From the NCBI GenBank assembly GCA_019096065.1, contig JAGUCH010000005.1, positions 5,952,001 through 6,016,000 of the forward strand: 64,000 bases of DNA, read 5' to 3'. Source of the DNA: Paracyclopina nana (Eukaryota > Arthropoda > Copepoda > Cyclopoida > Cyclopettidae). Position numbers and translations under genes: made by a program. Shown in pieces: positions 52,247-64,000 of this stretch (the stretch's first letter is position 1; each line of letters starts with the position of its first letter). Below the pieces are notes generated by a model. That model made no database searches. It saw only the letters and a program-made list of their open reading frames with translations, and had not been told where the DNA came from.

Positions 52247-55200
52247 TAAATGATGTGTCGTGTTGCGCTTTGCAAATTATTCTGTTTGTGGCGGAGGAAA
52301 ATCCTCTCGAAAAATGCACTGAAGAAAAAGGAGCATTTTTTCTAAAGCTGATTATAATACGAGAAACTTGTTTGCTTCTCTAAATAGTAGATTTGACCCC
52401 AATATTGTAACAGAAGCACATGTCTGGAATAAGAATCAGTGTGTGTGTGTCGTTTATTTGGTGCTTTTTCGGTCTTGGGCTAAAGTAGCCACATACTACT
52501 ACAGATAGATGTGTGATAAGGGCTGCTGCTGTAAGATTGCATATTAACGACAAAAACTCCCTTAGGGGGAATTTGGACGAGAGAAAATTATTTTTTTCTT
52601 CTTGCGCTATATCAATTGTCAATTTGCAGCAATTCCCTCCCCCCTCAACGTAAAGATGAGAGAAGTCTCAGTTTATATTGTCTGACATACTTGTGTTTGT
52701 TATGTTCGTTTTAAAACAACCTCTATTTTGTGTAGTAGGGGCTTTTAGAAAGCTTTTTTAGCTTGTCATTACTTAACATTCACCCTTCTGAAAATGCTCA
52801 TGATATTCATGAAGTTTTTGCTCTCTCTTTTTTTTCATTTCAAATTGTTGCCCTCTGGTGGACGATTTCTCGCTAAAAGGTTTTAGATTGGTATATAGTA
52901 CATAAGAGTCCTTTATATTCAACGTGGAAATGGGATCCAATTGACGTGGACAATGGGTCACAATTTTCTGCTCACACAAGCCTTGCTTTCCTATATGCTG
53001 CTAAAGATCGAGGCTCATAAACTACACGCAGACGAAAATGGGCCTTTTTCTTTTTGACAGCCAAATTGACTTCACATTATATTGCAATGCTACGTACAAC
53101 ATGTGGCCTATAGCAGAGCAATAAAAACGAGCATTAGAGTGGCTTTCATTTATCTCGAATTTTCACTCTCTTTCTTTTCAGATACAAATTCACTCTTTGG
53201 CACTGCAAGCAAAATTATGTAATTACACTATTAAAAAAAGTTGAATGTAGTACCTTGTTCTTGATGCAAGAATTAAATATTTTTGGCCTATTGAGAGGCT
53301 TTCTCTTTTCTGGGTGCATTAAAAAATGGCAGTGGATACGATAACAAGTTTTACGCTGAGGCTACATGAAATCAACAGATCGATCAAGTTACGAAATGAA
53401 CATGGACCGAAGCCTAAGAGAAGGGGAGGAAAACTTGCATTGGTGGCCCTCATCATGGGAAAAAGTAAAGAAAGCTGCTCCCATTTCACCCCTATGGTTT
53501 ACATGAGCAGGTCCTTGGCGAAATGTTGGTAGACGTTGAAAATTGCGTGCTGCTTTCAATTTTGAGCTCGAAATGTGTATTTAGTGGCGGGGAGGTGGTC
53601 TTTTTCCTTCACGTTTTGGCAAATGCAATGTTGTTATAATGGGCTTCGACTTTATAACTGCCAAGGGCATCCATTGGTGAATGACATAGATATTCCCCTT
53701 GACTAGCCACAAAATGACAAATGACAGTAGTTGCTTTCACAACTTACGATCAAAGAGAGCAAAAAAAACTGTTTAGCAAGCCTTAGGAAAAAGCACTGTA
53801 GCACTTTGTAAAATCCTACAAAGAAACCATTTAGAAAGCCGTTATAAGTGTAATTTTATAATTTTGAGTTTAGCATGAGATGATTTTTTGATAACCTGTT
53901 TAAGCCAGTTATGTACCATAAAAAAGCATAATTAATCAGGATATTCCATCAGTCAAACAGGAAAAGAAGGCGTGTGTAGTAGCATATATTGATAGTGGTA
54001 AAGCCCCCAATTTTTTGTACCCAGGCTAATTTTTCCCAGCAGCAGCCAAAGAAGTCAATTGGGAAAATTGATGGAGCAATGCTGTAATTTCATTGATGGT
54101 GGACATCAAGAAAGGAAGCCATTCAAGTCAACTACTGTATTGGAAAAAGGGGTGTCCACAGATGTCTCATCATTTAGCCTTTATCTACATGATCGAAAGT
54201 CCCATGGGACCTTCAAAAAGTGTCGTCCTGGCAAAACGTCTAGTGAATTTTTAAAAAAGCCAAAGCTTGACAGATCAGAGCTATTTAAGGGGGTCAGGGG
54301 GGAAAATATGGTTATAATCTGTGGTATTTTTCCACCCTGCAAGCTTTTCCTTCTCAGACTGGAAAATGGCTTTCTAAAGAAAGATTCGTATTACTATGTG
54401 AAAAATGATGATGTTTACCAACACTGCTGAATTACCATGCTACATATCTAGTATTTTTTAAAGCTTCCCTTTCATAAATCAGAAAATGATGCTACCACTA
54501 TAGGGAAAAAACTTGCTTGCTTCCAGGGGAGAAATCTAATAAGAATTGCTTTCTAATTCAAAAGCTGTTGGGGAGCTCTTGACCTGAATTTGTGGTGTGA
54601 GAAAAACTAGACAACACACGACCACTATAATACGGTAGATTTGTGAGCTCGAGTGTAAAATTGCAGAAACACAATCTGTCAGCCAAATCGTTGAAAAATG
54701 CCCTGATGAAAAATGAAAGCTACCAAAAAAAAGCCCACACCTGCTAATGTAAGTCAGCAATTTTGCATTTGACTGAGCAGAATCTCTGCCTGAAAAACTG
54801 AGGCCAAAGTTCTATTTCGTCCAGGGATTTCAGCTCTGACAGAACCTATCCATATAATGGTATAGGCTTTATATTATTTTACTATATTTTTTCTGGCCAG
54901 CCCTTCTTATATGTAATATTGCAGCAGATCAGATTTCCAGGAGAAAATAGCCCAAAGTTGATATGAGAAGGGACAAATTGCCCTATAAAAACTTTTGACT
55001 AGAAGCATTTTGTCAAATGGAAAAAGTCAACTTTTGCTTCCAATTGGCTGAAATTAACCCATCAAAACGTGACTAATTGTTGAACTAATGGGTTAACCTT
55101 AAAAGCCATAATTTGGGCTTCATTTATGAGTGAGCTTTCTTCTGGTTTTCATCTATACACTAACCCATAAAAGAAACTTTTCCAATTAGAATTTCAATTG

Positions 55201-56512
55201 CAAATTGTCAATTGAGTTAATTAAAAAAAGACATTTAATTTAAGAGGTAAAATGACATTAATGAAAAATGAGTAATGAAAGTAAAACAGCACATAGTATT
55301 AGGCCTTGAGCAGCTGTATAAAGCTTTTGTAAATGCCAGCTATTAATAATTGAGCAAATTATCACATTTGCTGTGGCAACAAAGGCCTCAAAAGGATTCT
55401 GGAAGATTTTCCACTACAATTGGTGACCTGTGTTTCCTGCGCAACCATTTCTCATTGTCTTGAACAATAATTGGGAGTGAAAGCTCCAATTGTCATTAAA
55501 GTGGAACAAGCATTAATCTCTCGGGATTTTTTCCTATATGCTAGCAACATTTGTTGAGAGTTAGTCATGCGGTTGCCAAAATCCCTGTAGGCTGCTTTTT
55601 TGCCACAAACATCTCTTATGGCAATTCTTCTAGTGTATGTGAAACAAAAGAAATTCCAAAAATTAGGTGAACTAGGTTTCGTTTCAAGTTGGCCCACTTC
55701 AGATTTATGGCCAGATCAAGACTTACTTTGCTATCAGTTCGAGGGCAAATTTTGGCCAAAAAAGACATTCTGAGCACGTGTGCCAACTACTGCAGCCAAT
55801 CCTTGTCGTGATTAAAGCCCAGTGAGAAAAAGGATCGAAATCAGTTGGAACTGAGAAAGTTTATGGCACACCTTTTAAAAGTGGGCGAAGTTCTTTTTAT
55901 TTATTAAACTCGTGTATATGTGTGTGCATGTCACATAGCTATATGCTAGTTTATGTGGAACAGGGAAACTTTTGAAAAAGTTCATCAAGCTGTTAAGATT
56001 GACCCAAATAGTGCTCATTAAAAATGCCAAAATCTGAAACGCACCCTTGATCTGGCTTTCTTGTATGCTTATACCTAAGTTTGGAAGATCTCCCAAATTA
56101 AATGAAGAAATCATGTAGAAAATTTCAAAATATTCACTGTGATATCATTTCCAGGTTTGGAAAGTGAAATCGAAGTTGAAGATGACAAGTGAAAATCATA
56201 CTAAAGTATTTGAATTAGAATGTAATGATAAAGCTCCTTTTTATGTTAACAGTAATTTGACCAACTTTTAGCTTATGCCATTTCAACCAGCATTTTTGGT
56301 TAAATGTCGTATTCAAATCAGCAAACTTTGTGCAGTTTTGTTTTCATTTCCCAAAACCAAAAACGATACCATAAAAGTTACAGCTATTTTTTTACGAAAT
56401 GCGACATAGATGAACGGTGCATTTCTGAATGGAAGGAAAGTGTCTCGCCATTATCAAGGCTCCAGTAGTATGGTTTCACAAAGAGGCTCATTCAATTTAC
56501 AACTTGACATAT

Positions 56513-56800
56513 TTATGGAGCCTGTCCCATTTTCTTTCTAATTGGCCACATTTTAATCTCGATCATAATCACATGCAAATGAGTGCCATAATTTCTCAGC
56601 ACATTCACTGGTGGCAGCTGAAAGCTGAGAATTGCCAGGAAATTGGGGATGAGCTGGTAAACAAAAGAGCCAAGAATGTCAACAATGCGTCCGAGTTTTT
56701 CCTTGCTTCCAGTTGCTGGCTGTTGTATTATGGTATAAAGTTCCAATATCAAGGTGAATTGAACACAGGTCAAGAAGAAATATATTGGACCTTTCTGATC
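56513..56800 (-). CDS. possible terminal exon of a membrane protein, unconfirmed
   Basis: Behind a good acceptor (TTACTTTTTGGCAG) an open frame of 95 codons begins DQKGPIYFFLTCVQFTLILE and contains a second hydrophobic segment, IVDILGSFVYQLIPNFLAIL, ending at a stop. Composition is more protein-like than its surroundings. No partner exons found and no family recognised, so it may be chance or the remnant of a receptor gene. Confidence 0.2.
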   Translation of the reverse strand, partial: DQKGPIYFFLTCVQFTLILELYTIIQQPATGSKEKLGRIVDILGSFVYQLIPNFLAILSFQLPPVNVLRNYGTHLHVIMIEIKMWPIRKKMGQAP

Positions 56801-57292
56801 CTGCCAAAAAGTAATTAAGGTTCCAATAACGTTTCGGATTAGTGGGACGTATCGAATTCTTTAACTGGGCACGAGTAGCCCTAAAAAATGTAAAAAAATG
56901 GACCAAAATTCCTATTTTCATTCTTATTGCTCCTGAAGTCTTAAAAAAGGGAAAAAATGAATACTTTTTTAAATGTTTATTGCCCACTGTGCCCAATGTG
57001 GGCCTCTGACCAGAAGGCAAGAGAAAACAGTTTGAGCAGAAATGAATCAGATATCAGGTGAAAGCTGCTAGAAAAAAATCCTTTTTTTCCACTTATGACA
57101 TTGCCATGGTGGTTGAGCATATGTCAAATTCAAGGCCTCTCTAACTTTTCTCCAGCTTTGAAAATCATTTGCGTGGTTTTGTATTGTGGCTTGTTATGCT
57201 GGTGAAGGAACAAATTAAAGTGTCAGCAACAAAAGAAAGCCAAAAAAAGAGTGTCTTCTTCTGCTCCAACTGACTCACCCCTTTTATTGCTA

Positions 57293-58337
57293 TACCCAAC
57301 CAGAAATTTTTGAAAATTTTGAGGAGCTTCTGTGGGACTTATGGGTAACTCAGAAATCCCTCAATTTTGGCAAATTGGGGCGAAAACCCGTGACGAATTA
57401 CAGATTTTTGTGGAACTCAGTTTTGATAAGTCTAAAGAGGCTGTCACAATTCTTGAATAAACCATCCACATTGTGGCTCTGTTACAATTTACAATTCTGG
57501 CACAATATGTAATCAAAATTCAGATAGTATTGGTTAGAATTTGTGACTAACTTGTCAGTTCATTTTTTGAAACATTATCTATTAAGAAAAAGGAATGAGA
57601 GTATCATTCATCTATAAAATTAGACTTTCTGCCAATAGATGGCGGACTTTGCAAGTCTTTCCCACATCAGACAATATGTGCAAGTGTCCATCAATTGTAG
57701 GACTTGGCAGAAGAAAAATATTTTTAGTCTACATACTTATCTAACTTACTGGCTTATTGATTTGTTTTAAATATTTCATAGTTCCATAATAATTTTGAAA
57801 AAAAATTATTTTTGCTTCAATACTAATTTAGTTTGGACTTAAAGCTATCAGCAATGTTTTTGAAACTCTATAATCATAGCAAAGTTGTTAACATAATTAC
57901 TTTTAGATAATATGGATTTGATAGCAGAGCCATCTCTTAATAATTTGCTAAGCTAGACTACTAAATTCTTGGATTTTTCCCCAAGCTTCACTGGTGCTTT
58001 TGAGACTTACTTAAGAGTAACTCAAATCGGGCAATTTGAGGCTGAAATCCGTGACAAAATGGCATTTGTTTGTGGAACTCGACTTCTAATTAAACAAAGA
58101 GTTGTGTTCAATTTGTTGTCAAATTGTGTGACTCAGAATTTGCCCAACCTTGTGTTACACAAAATTGTGTAAACTTCAATGCTACAATTATTCCACATAT
58201 TTGTGGAATGCAAAATTTTTGTTGAGTAGCACAACTTTGTGGTTAAGTTGTGACTCCCAAAAGTCCCTCAAATCAGTCACATATTTTTTGTGGCCGAGTT
58301 GATCTCATATTGCGGAATGAAATTTCTGGTTGGGTAG
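57293..58337. mobile_element. non-autonomous TIR element, 1.05 kb
   Basis: Begins TACCCAACCAGAAATTT and ends with the exact complement, AAATTTCTGGTTGGGTA. Internal words repeat (GTGACGAATTACAGATTTTT near 57390 against GTGACAAAATGGCATTTGTT near 58050; TGTGGAACTC in both halves), so the two halves are related in direct orientation and an unrelated AT-rich block (about 57580-57960) separates them. Confidence 0.65.
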
Positions 58338-59244
58338 AAGTTGTTCAATAACCCCACCAAGCCAAAAATTGGAATAAAAAGCAAAAGTAGCGAAAAAACT
58401 GATTTCTTTTCTGGTGGGGAGGGAGAAGCCTTTTGACACTTCATTGCTTGCACAAATATATTATACTACTGGTATTCTACGGTGTCTGTCTGGGTTTGGA
58501 ATTTGTTTGATTAAAAGCAGTAGGTGTGGGGAAACAAGTTTGCAAAATATCATTGCAGCAGCTCAACGTTTAGTGCAAAGTTTGTGTGCAATTTTCCCCA
58601 GCAGCAGCAGCAGCATTTAGAGCTGCAAAATCTGTTAATATAGGCCCTAGCTAAGTAGCAGTAATGGAACTACTAGGGTGTCTCGTCTAACGTTAGTTAC
58701 ACGTCAAAAAACTACTTTTTGCAATGGCATGCAATTATGTCGCAAAAACCAACATGACACACCATGCAGCATTGAAGTAAGTAGCAGCTTTGTGCATGAT
58801 TCAGCACTTGGGTCGTTGTTTTGACATGAGCAGCTCGTTTTCGCCTGAAAATACTTTTAGAAAGCAATTTATAGCAGATCTCGAAAAAGTGGAAGCCCTA
58901 GGTATTTTCTATGAAGAATTGAAAGTTTTGGTCACACATCTAGTTCTCCATTGTTCTCGTAATTTTTCAAGGTCTCCCTCACTTATTAAAGCCATAACTT
59001 ATTTCTGCTCTTCGTACTTATTATTTTATGTAGGGAAAATAATGGACTTTTTTGACTAATGTTGGCTTGCAGGCGCCAAGTGCATTAATAACCCTCATAT
59101 GAAAAAAGTGTGAATATAACTTTATACTACATATTACTATCTAGCCACAAAGCATGTATGAGAAAAAGAGACAAAAATAGATTTTTTCCGACTGATAAAA
59201 TTAATCTCCGAGTTGATTTGGGATGTAGAAATTATCGCAAAAGC

Positions 59245-59825
59245 ATGGACCTGTTTGAGCAAATCAGGAGGCGTGAAATCGAGCAAAAAAGTGCCAAAGA
59301 GCAAAAGGCCAAAGATATTCAGGAATCCGTCAAAAATGCTGACAAAGGCTTTTTTGATGATGATAATGCTACTGCAAATGACAAAAATGCCACCAAAGGT
59401 CTGATTGTGAACGAGGATCTGCTGAAATTCAGGCCCAAAGAGCTCAAAACTGTGTTTGTTGACCACGAATTTGAAGGTACGTGTGGCCACTTTTGACTGG
59501 ACAAAGGTGGTAACTCTGTGGCTGGTTATCAGCGACAGTCAGCTGATTCTTAATTAAAACTCCTGCTTTCTCATTAGTTCCAGAGATTGTTGTTACCCCC
59601 GCGACACCGGAGACTTCATCAAATTTGATGACACTTGTCGATTTGGAAGGGAAAATGGGGAGAAAACAAGAAGAACGAGAGGCTTTCTTCAGAAAACTCA
59701 TGGAAGAGAAGAAGCCAATGTTGAGTCGTCAACAATCCAATCCCACCACAATAGACATGACAAAAGAGGAGAGCTTCGCCAAGTACATCGAGGCCGAGGC
59801 GAACCTTGACAGTCAATCTTCTTGA
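59245..59825 (+). CDS. uncharacterised charged protein, 159 aa
   Basis: Two exons, 59245-59476 and 59578-59825, joined by a 101 bp GT-AG intron (GAA G|TT, giving Val); 160 codons with stop. I start at MDLFEQIRRREIEQ; the frame is open upstream, but that part reads as non-coding. The first third is a charged helix rich in Lys, Glu and Gln (EQKSAKEQKAKDIQESVK). A middle segment, LLKFRPKELKTVFVDHEFEV, bridges the intron. A second charged helix (GKMGRKQEEREAFFRKLMEE) and an acidic end follow. No signal peptide or membrane segment. Probably a small cytosolic or nuclear adaptor; no family recognised. The upstream limit of the gene is uncertain. Confidence 0.6.
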
Positions 59826-60556
59826 AACGTTTTTAAAATTCAATGGAATTTTGGCCTAATTTATATTTAAAAAGTAAAGATGACGCCAGCTACCAAAAAT
59901 TAATGGCTCAAGCCTGATTTAAATTATTCTTGAAAAGTAATTTCAAAATTATTTTTGCGCTTACCTGCGTAGTTATGAAGACTGGTTAACACTGACTACT
60001 TTTTGAGGCTTTTGTTTATGTTGTTTTCTAAAGCGAAGACTGAGTGAGCGCATCATTATTTTTGGGGCGCACCAAACCTCTCAAAAATCTCCGCATCATA
60101 AAATAGCATTTATATGCTAGTACGCAATTGCGTTGAGTGGTCTTGTATATCGTGATGATTGACGTGATTCTAGATTCGTTTTTGGATATATTCCAAGTGG
60201 TATTTTCTGGAAAGCTTACTTGGTATTCTTACGAGAAAAGCACGATCTGGAGATCCCTTATCCTTGAGGTATTTTTAGATCACAGAAAATATATTCTTCA
60301 ATTCTCACACAAATACATTTCAGCAGCAGCAGAATTTTGAACAAATGAGTCCAATTTTCAATGTTGTCATCTGAATAGTACCTAAATATAGTACAATGCT
60401 GTGCTAATAACATTAATTATGAAACCATCAGGTGTCAAGCAAAGACATTTACGTAACTATGATTCCTATTATTGTAGCACTATGATATCTTAATACAATC
60501 CAGAAACAAATGCCTAAAACATTCAATGACTTAATGCCACATTTTCCTGTGCTAGC
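59826..60556. other. intergenic
   Basis: Lies between convergent genes (plus-strand 159-residue protein and minus-strand receptor). No gene or element recognised. Confidence 0.55.
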
Positions 60557-63390
60557 TTAAAGACTAGTACATAAAAGTCGTTCAGGTCCACTTGGAGAGG
60601 CGTGGTCAATTGTGTCTGATTTGGCCTCATTGTCCATCCTTTGGCTGACTATGAGGGCAGCAAAGGCTGTCGATTCTTTGATGAAATCTCGAGGTCGTTC
60701 TTGATCAGGAATTCGCAGGGCCAACTCGAGGCTGTTGCTCATCACCATGCAAGATTTGAGTGACTCTTGGTGCCCTTCTTGTGCTGATGGGTCTCTGAAA
60801 TCATTCACTCAATAACTAATATTGAATGATAAAGGTCGTTTTCATTCTCATCCAGCAAGGTTGATGTGAAGTTAAGCCTAGTACTTTCGATGCTTGAAAA
60901 TCATTAAATCATTGACAACTGAGATGTTTTTCAGAGAATTATCATAAACTATCTCAAGAATGAAAGCTGTTTTGAATTAATTAATTAGTTAGTTAGTTAG
61001 ATAACCTATCCTTGTTTCAATTGTATCAGTGCGAAAGAATCAAATCCGGATTTACCAAACAATTTCGTCCATTGCTCAACCTTGCTCAACTTCACATCAA
61101 CCTTGCTAAGCAAATATGAGAACGATCTGCTTCATTCATCATTACAAAATCCTATAATTTGACTTTTGATGTCGCAATTAATCAGCCCTGAAATAATTAA
61201 CTGAAAATTGAATTGTAACAGTTCTCTTACGGGTCTCTAATCTCGACTTCTTCATTGAGGCCACCCACTGTGGCCACAGAGGCTTGTGAGGCCGCAGCAG
61301 CAGCCGCAGCAGCAGCCGCAGCCTTTCGCCTTTGCTTATTTGGCCTTCGTCGCCTTTCTTCTCTCGAACGAGTGCTGGACTTCATGGTTGTCAGCTCGTA
61401 TCTCAGGGCATGATGCCCAGGGTGAGTGGGCCCAGTGAACTTCATAAAACAGGGCATCAAGACATGGAAGGCCTTTCGAAAATTGTCAGATAGGAACGCA
61501 TACAAGATGGGATTGACACAACTGGAAAAAATTAGGATAAGCCTTAATGAAGCCCTTTCACGATTCCCCCATATAATATCACGACGGAGATGCATTTCCA
61601 TAAGACCAAGTTCAAGTCACGTGGCGGCCTTTCGAGGCCCTAAAGGCCTTTCAATTCCAGCTTGGATGCAACATGAGGGCTTTATTGTTGTGAATATAAA
61701 GTTCACCTGTTAACGTAGGCCAAAACGTGGGCGAAAATCTGGAATATAATCCTCGGGTAATCAGCTTCGGTCTTGGTCTGATAGAGGCCTTTGGCCTTCA
61801 ACAGCAACACAAATTGAATGGGTGCCCAGCATACAGAGAACACCACAATCACCACCAATACCAGCCTGAAAAAAGAGTAATTGTACTGCATCAAATGCTC
61901 ACTAAGGCTCAGCATGTTGATGATGAATTCTCAGGCCATCAAATAACCTCTTAGAAAAAATGAGTTCGAGATATTATTACTACTACAAAAATACATATAA
62001 GCATAGTTACTGAGCCTCATGGTGAAAAATTGCTGCTATTACGTTGATGGTACATTTTCATGGTTATTCATTAAAAAGCTATTATTAACCAGATTTTTCT
62101 CTCTATTATAGTTGAATTATTCCCTTTTATGGCATTAAATAAAATAGAAAAAATACCATCTTGGCACTAAGCCTTGATAGAAGCTGGCAGCAATTACCTC
62201 GTTACTCTTCTTTTGTTCCTGAGGGATTCTTTGGAGATCTTGTTGCCAATGCTCCCGGGATTCCAAAGCCTGCGAAGCATTCCAATGTAGAGGAAGACAA
62301 TTAAAACGAGTGGAATTGCGTAGCTGGATACGAAAAAGGCCACGTAAAAGCCACTTTCGGAGTAGCCTTCACTGTCGAATCGACACCAGGAAATGACCTC
62401 TGTCTTCTCTTCTTCATCTTCCTCTTTTTGACTCGAAATCACCTTTAAAGCCAATTTGCTGAAGCTGTCATTGCTCATGTCGTAGCCATGTCCATAATTC
62501 GATTCCTTGGAGATGTTCAGCTTTTCTTGCTTGAACTGCAAGGGTATTAACGAGTTTTAATCATGTGCAAGGCCTAGTGTTGACTTTGTCCAGCTTATTT
62601 GGCTTTTTTCAAAAGTGTTTGACCTTTTTTGCTCACGCTGTCACTCACCAACTCTGTTTAGACAGGTTTTGTTTACCAACACTGAAAGAGCGCCGCAATA
62701 CCGTCGTGACTTATGTCAGCCAAAATGTCAAAAATGCCCAAAACGTCAACAGCATTTTGAAAAAGTTGGAGAAAATCACTTACTACAAGTTTGTGGCTCA
62801 TCCAGACTGGAATTGTGGTCACTCCAATAATTGTCCAAAGGACAAAAATGGCCAATGTGGCATTTCGTATTGTCCGAAACTCCATTGAAGCCACCTTAAT
62901 GAAATGGAAAAACAGGTCAGAATACTTGCTTACATTTTTCTGTATTTGTGTTTCTTACCGGATACACCACTGCGATAAATCTATCTATTGACATGAGGAT
63001 GAGAGTGTAAATGCTGACATAGGAAGTGAAGTAGATCAAATATTGCACAGTTTGACACCAGACAAGGCCAAAAGGCCAGGAATTGAGGACATAGTCTGTG
63101 GCTGTAAATGGAACACACAATATGATGAACAGCAGATCGGCCACGGCTAAATTGAGGATCAACAGGTTCGTGGTTGATCTCATTTGGACGTTGGTTGCCA
63201 CCACAATTATCACGAGAGCATTGCCAAAGATCCCCACGAGGACAATTAATCCAAAGGCCAATGGCACGAAAAGTGTGGTGAGTATTTGTATCAGCTGCTT
63301 GGGCGTGAAAAGGAACTGCTCTTCTTCGGCATCAGCCTCGATAAAGGCCAGACTTTCTTCAGTGGTATCGATGCTAACGTTGTTTTGCAT
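60557..63390 (-). CDS. allatostatin-A-type receptor (galanin-receptor relative), 522 aa
   Basis: Six exons: 63390-62959, 62894-62784, 62535-62198, 61865-61707, 61521-61231, 60794-60557; every junction is GT-AG, split codons resolve, and the sum is 523 codons with stop. Rhodopsin-family marks: FGNALVIIVV (TM1), NLAVADLLF (TM2), SIDRFIAVVYP in place of DRY (TM3), CWAPIQF (TM6), NPILYAF (TM7), and extracellular Cys in VWCQTVQ and SWCRF for the disulfide. NSWPFGLVWC and FRTIRNATLAI are close to allatostatin-A receptors. Ligands of this group are FGL-amide neuropeptides; signalling is through G proteins in neurons, gut or endocrine cells. The second extracellular loop is unusually long and acidic (about 50 residues), and the tail carries an 11-12 residue Ala run. 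The start is the first ATG in frame. Confidence 0.9.
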
Positions 63391-63647
63391 TTTGACCTTG
63401 AAGAAAAGGCCGGAAATTGGCTTAGAAAGCAAAATTATTTTCACATCAACCGCTTTTGTCTGAATGCAGTTTTTGGTTGAATATCGCGTATTCTAATGGA
63501 TCAACTTTGCAACGAGAGTCAATTGTAATCTTCCAGATTGGCTATCAGTTGCCAAAACTGAATTTCACTCGCGTAGAAAAAAGTTTAATATCGACAAGAT
63601 TTGTTCAAGATTAGAAAGCTCAATTTAGGATATCTGAGCCCATTTTA

Positions 63648-63931
63648 TTACTCCACGACAAGTTTTATGTTCACATTGCCATATTTTGGATTGTACTCTT
63701 CATACAATGATTTCAAGCTTTCCACATATTTGGTGTGGAGCTCTCCAATGTCTTCAGAGGTTGGATTCTCCACCTTCGCTACACTGATTGGCTTTCCAAC
63801 AACAACAGTGATGGGTTTACGGTGGGGCACAATGCCATAGTTGTATTGAAACATGCCACGCCCAAAGAATAGCACAGGAGTGAAACCCACCCACTTTTCA
63901 GCCCATTTTTGAAAGCTTCTCAGTCTCGAGC
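63648..63931 (-). CDS. DGAT2/MOGAT family acyltransferase, last exon
   Basis: One exon behind a TTATTTAG acceptor, entering in phase with GSRLRSFQKWAEKWVGF, then PVLFFGRGMFQYNYGIVP, then the family block HRKPITVVVGKPI, the LH..Y...L..LYEEY region and a C-terminal YGNVNIKLVVE. This is the C-terminus of endoplasmic-reticulum acyl-CoA:diacylglycerol or monoacylglycerol acyltransferases, which make triacylglycerol. The catalytic HPHG motif is in upstream exons beyond the right edge. DGAT2 and MOGAT cannot be separated from this part alone. Confidence 0.88.
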
Positions 63932-64000
63932 CTAAATAAGTCGATCATATACAGATGCAAAGCAAAAGCAAATCACGGAAGATTTATCCAAAATTACCAT

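Larger units (their letters stand above)
51575..59244. other. 7.7 kb gene-poor stretch
   Basis: Contains MITEs at 52083-52246 and 57293-58337, a solitary GTAGATGAACGGTGCA element end at about 56407-56422, a short GT run near 52440, and one possible minus-strand exon at 56513-56800. Other frames of 60-130 codons have no recognisable features. Confidence 0.55.

Noticed and set aside
54059-54430. 123-codon plus-strand frame
   Set aside because: No homology that I recognise, no splice or promoter signals, and random-like composition.

Overview
The window is a nuclear segment of an arthropod genome, most likely a crustacean, although the exact lineage cannot be fixed from sequence alone. Genes have short GT-AG introns and protein families typical of arthropods: an R&R chitin-binding cuticle protein, an allatostatin-A-type receptor, a TRPA-like channel, SNAP-25 and a Cys-loop receptor subunit. 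The host DNA is AT-rich with long gene-free stretches. These are crowded with small inverted-repeat elements that recur as families and also sit inside introns.

Layout, left to right. The 5' exons of a nicotinic-receptor-like subunit (minus) run off the left edge. A four-exon orphan seven-TM receptor (2434-4529, minus) carries a palindromic AAGGTT array in its third intron. A cuticle protein (8365-9968, plus) follows. A repeat-rich desert (10-17 kb) holds a 620 bp foldback. A small RING protein (minus) and an intronless DUF262/GmrSD-like gene (plus) then stand head to head. Next come a five-exon TRPA-like channel (20821-24470), SNAP-25 (25737-26821), a KLHL18 orthologue (minus) with a decayed kelch copy behind it, and a 662-residue protein built on a repeated Cys/His module (31339-33380). 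The TM and cytoplasmic-tail exons of a single-pass membrane protein lie on the minus strand at 34889-40462.

A 9.2 kb GC-rich Ty3/gypsy-type LTR retrotransposon (42329-51574, coding on minus) has apparently identical 245 bp LTRs, a 4 bp GAAT target duplication, gag-pol, integrase and a third gene that looks like a captured viral membrane glycoprotein. Several of its reading frames are broken. After another gene-poor stretch come a 159-residue charged protein (59245-59825), the allatostatin-A-type receptor (60557-63390, minus) and the last exon of a DGAT2/MOGAT acyltransferase (63648-63931, minus).

Gene models were built by joining exons at GT-AG sites and checking that reading phase is kept; most total an exact multiple of three. 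There is no operon logic. The coherent theme is neuronal and membrane signalling genes in a repeat-loaded background. The most unusual items are the env-bearing retroelement, the bacterial-type DUF262 gene, the Cys-module protein and the families of terminal-inverted-repeat elements. No tRNA, rRNA or CRISPR array was recognised.
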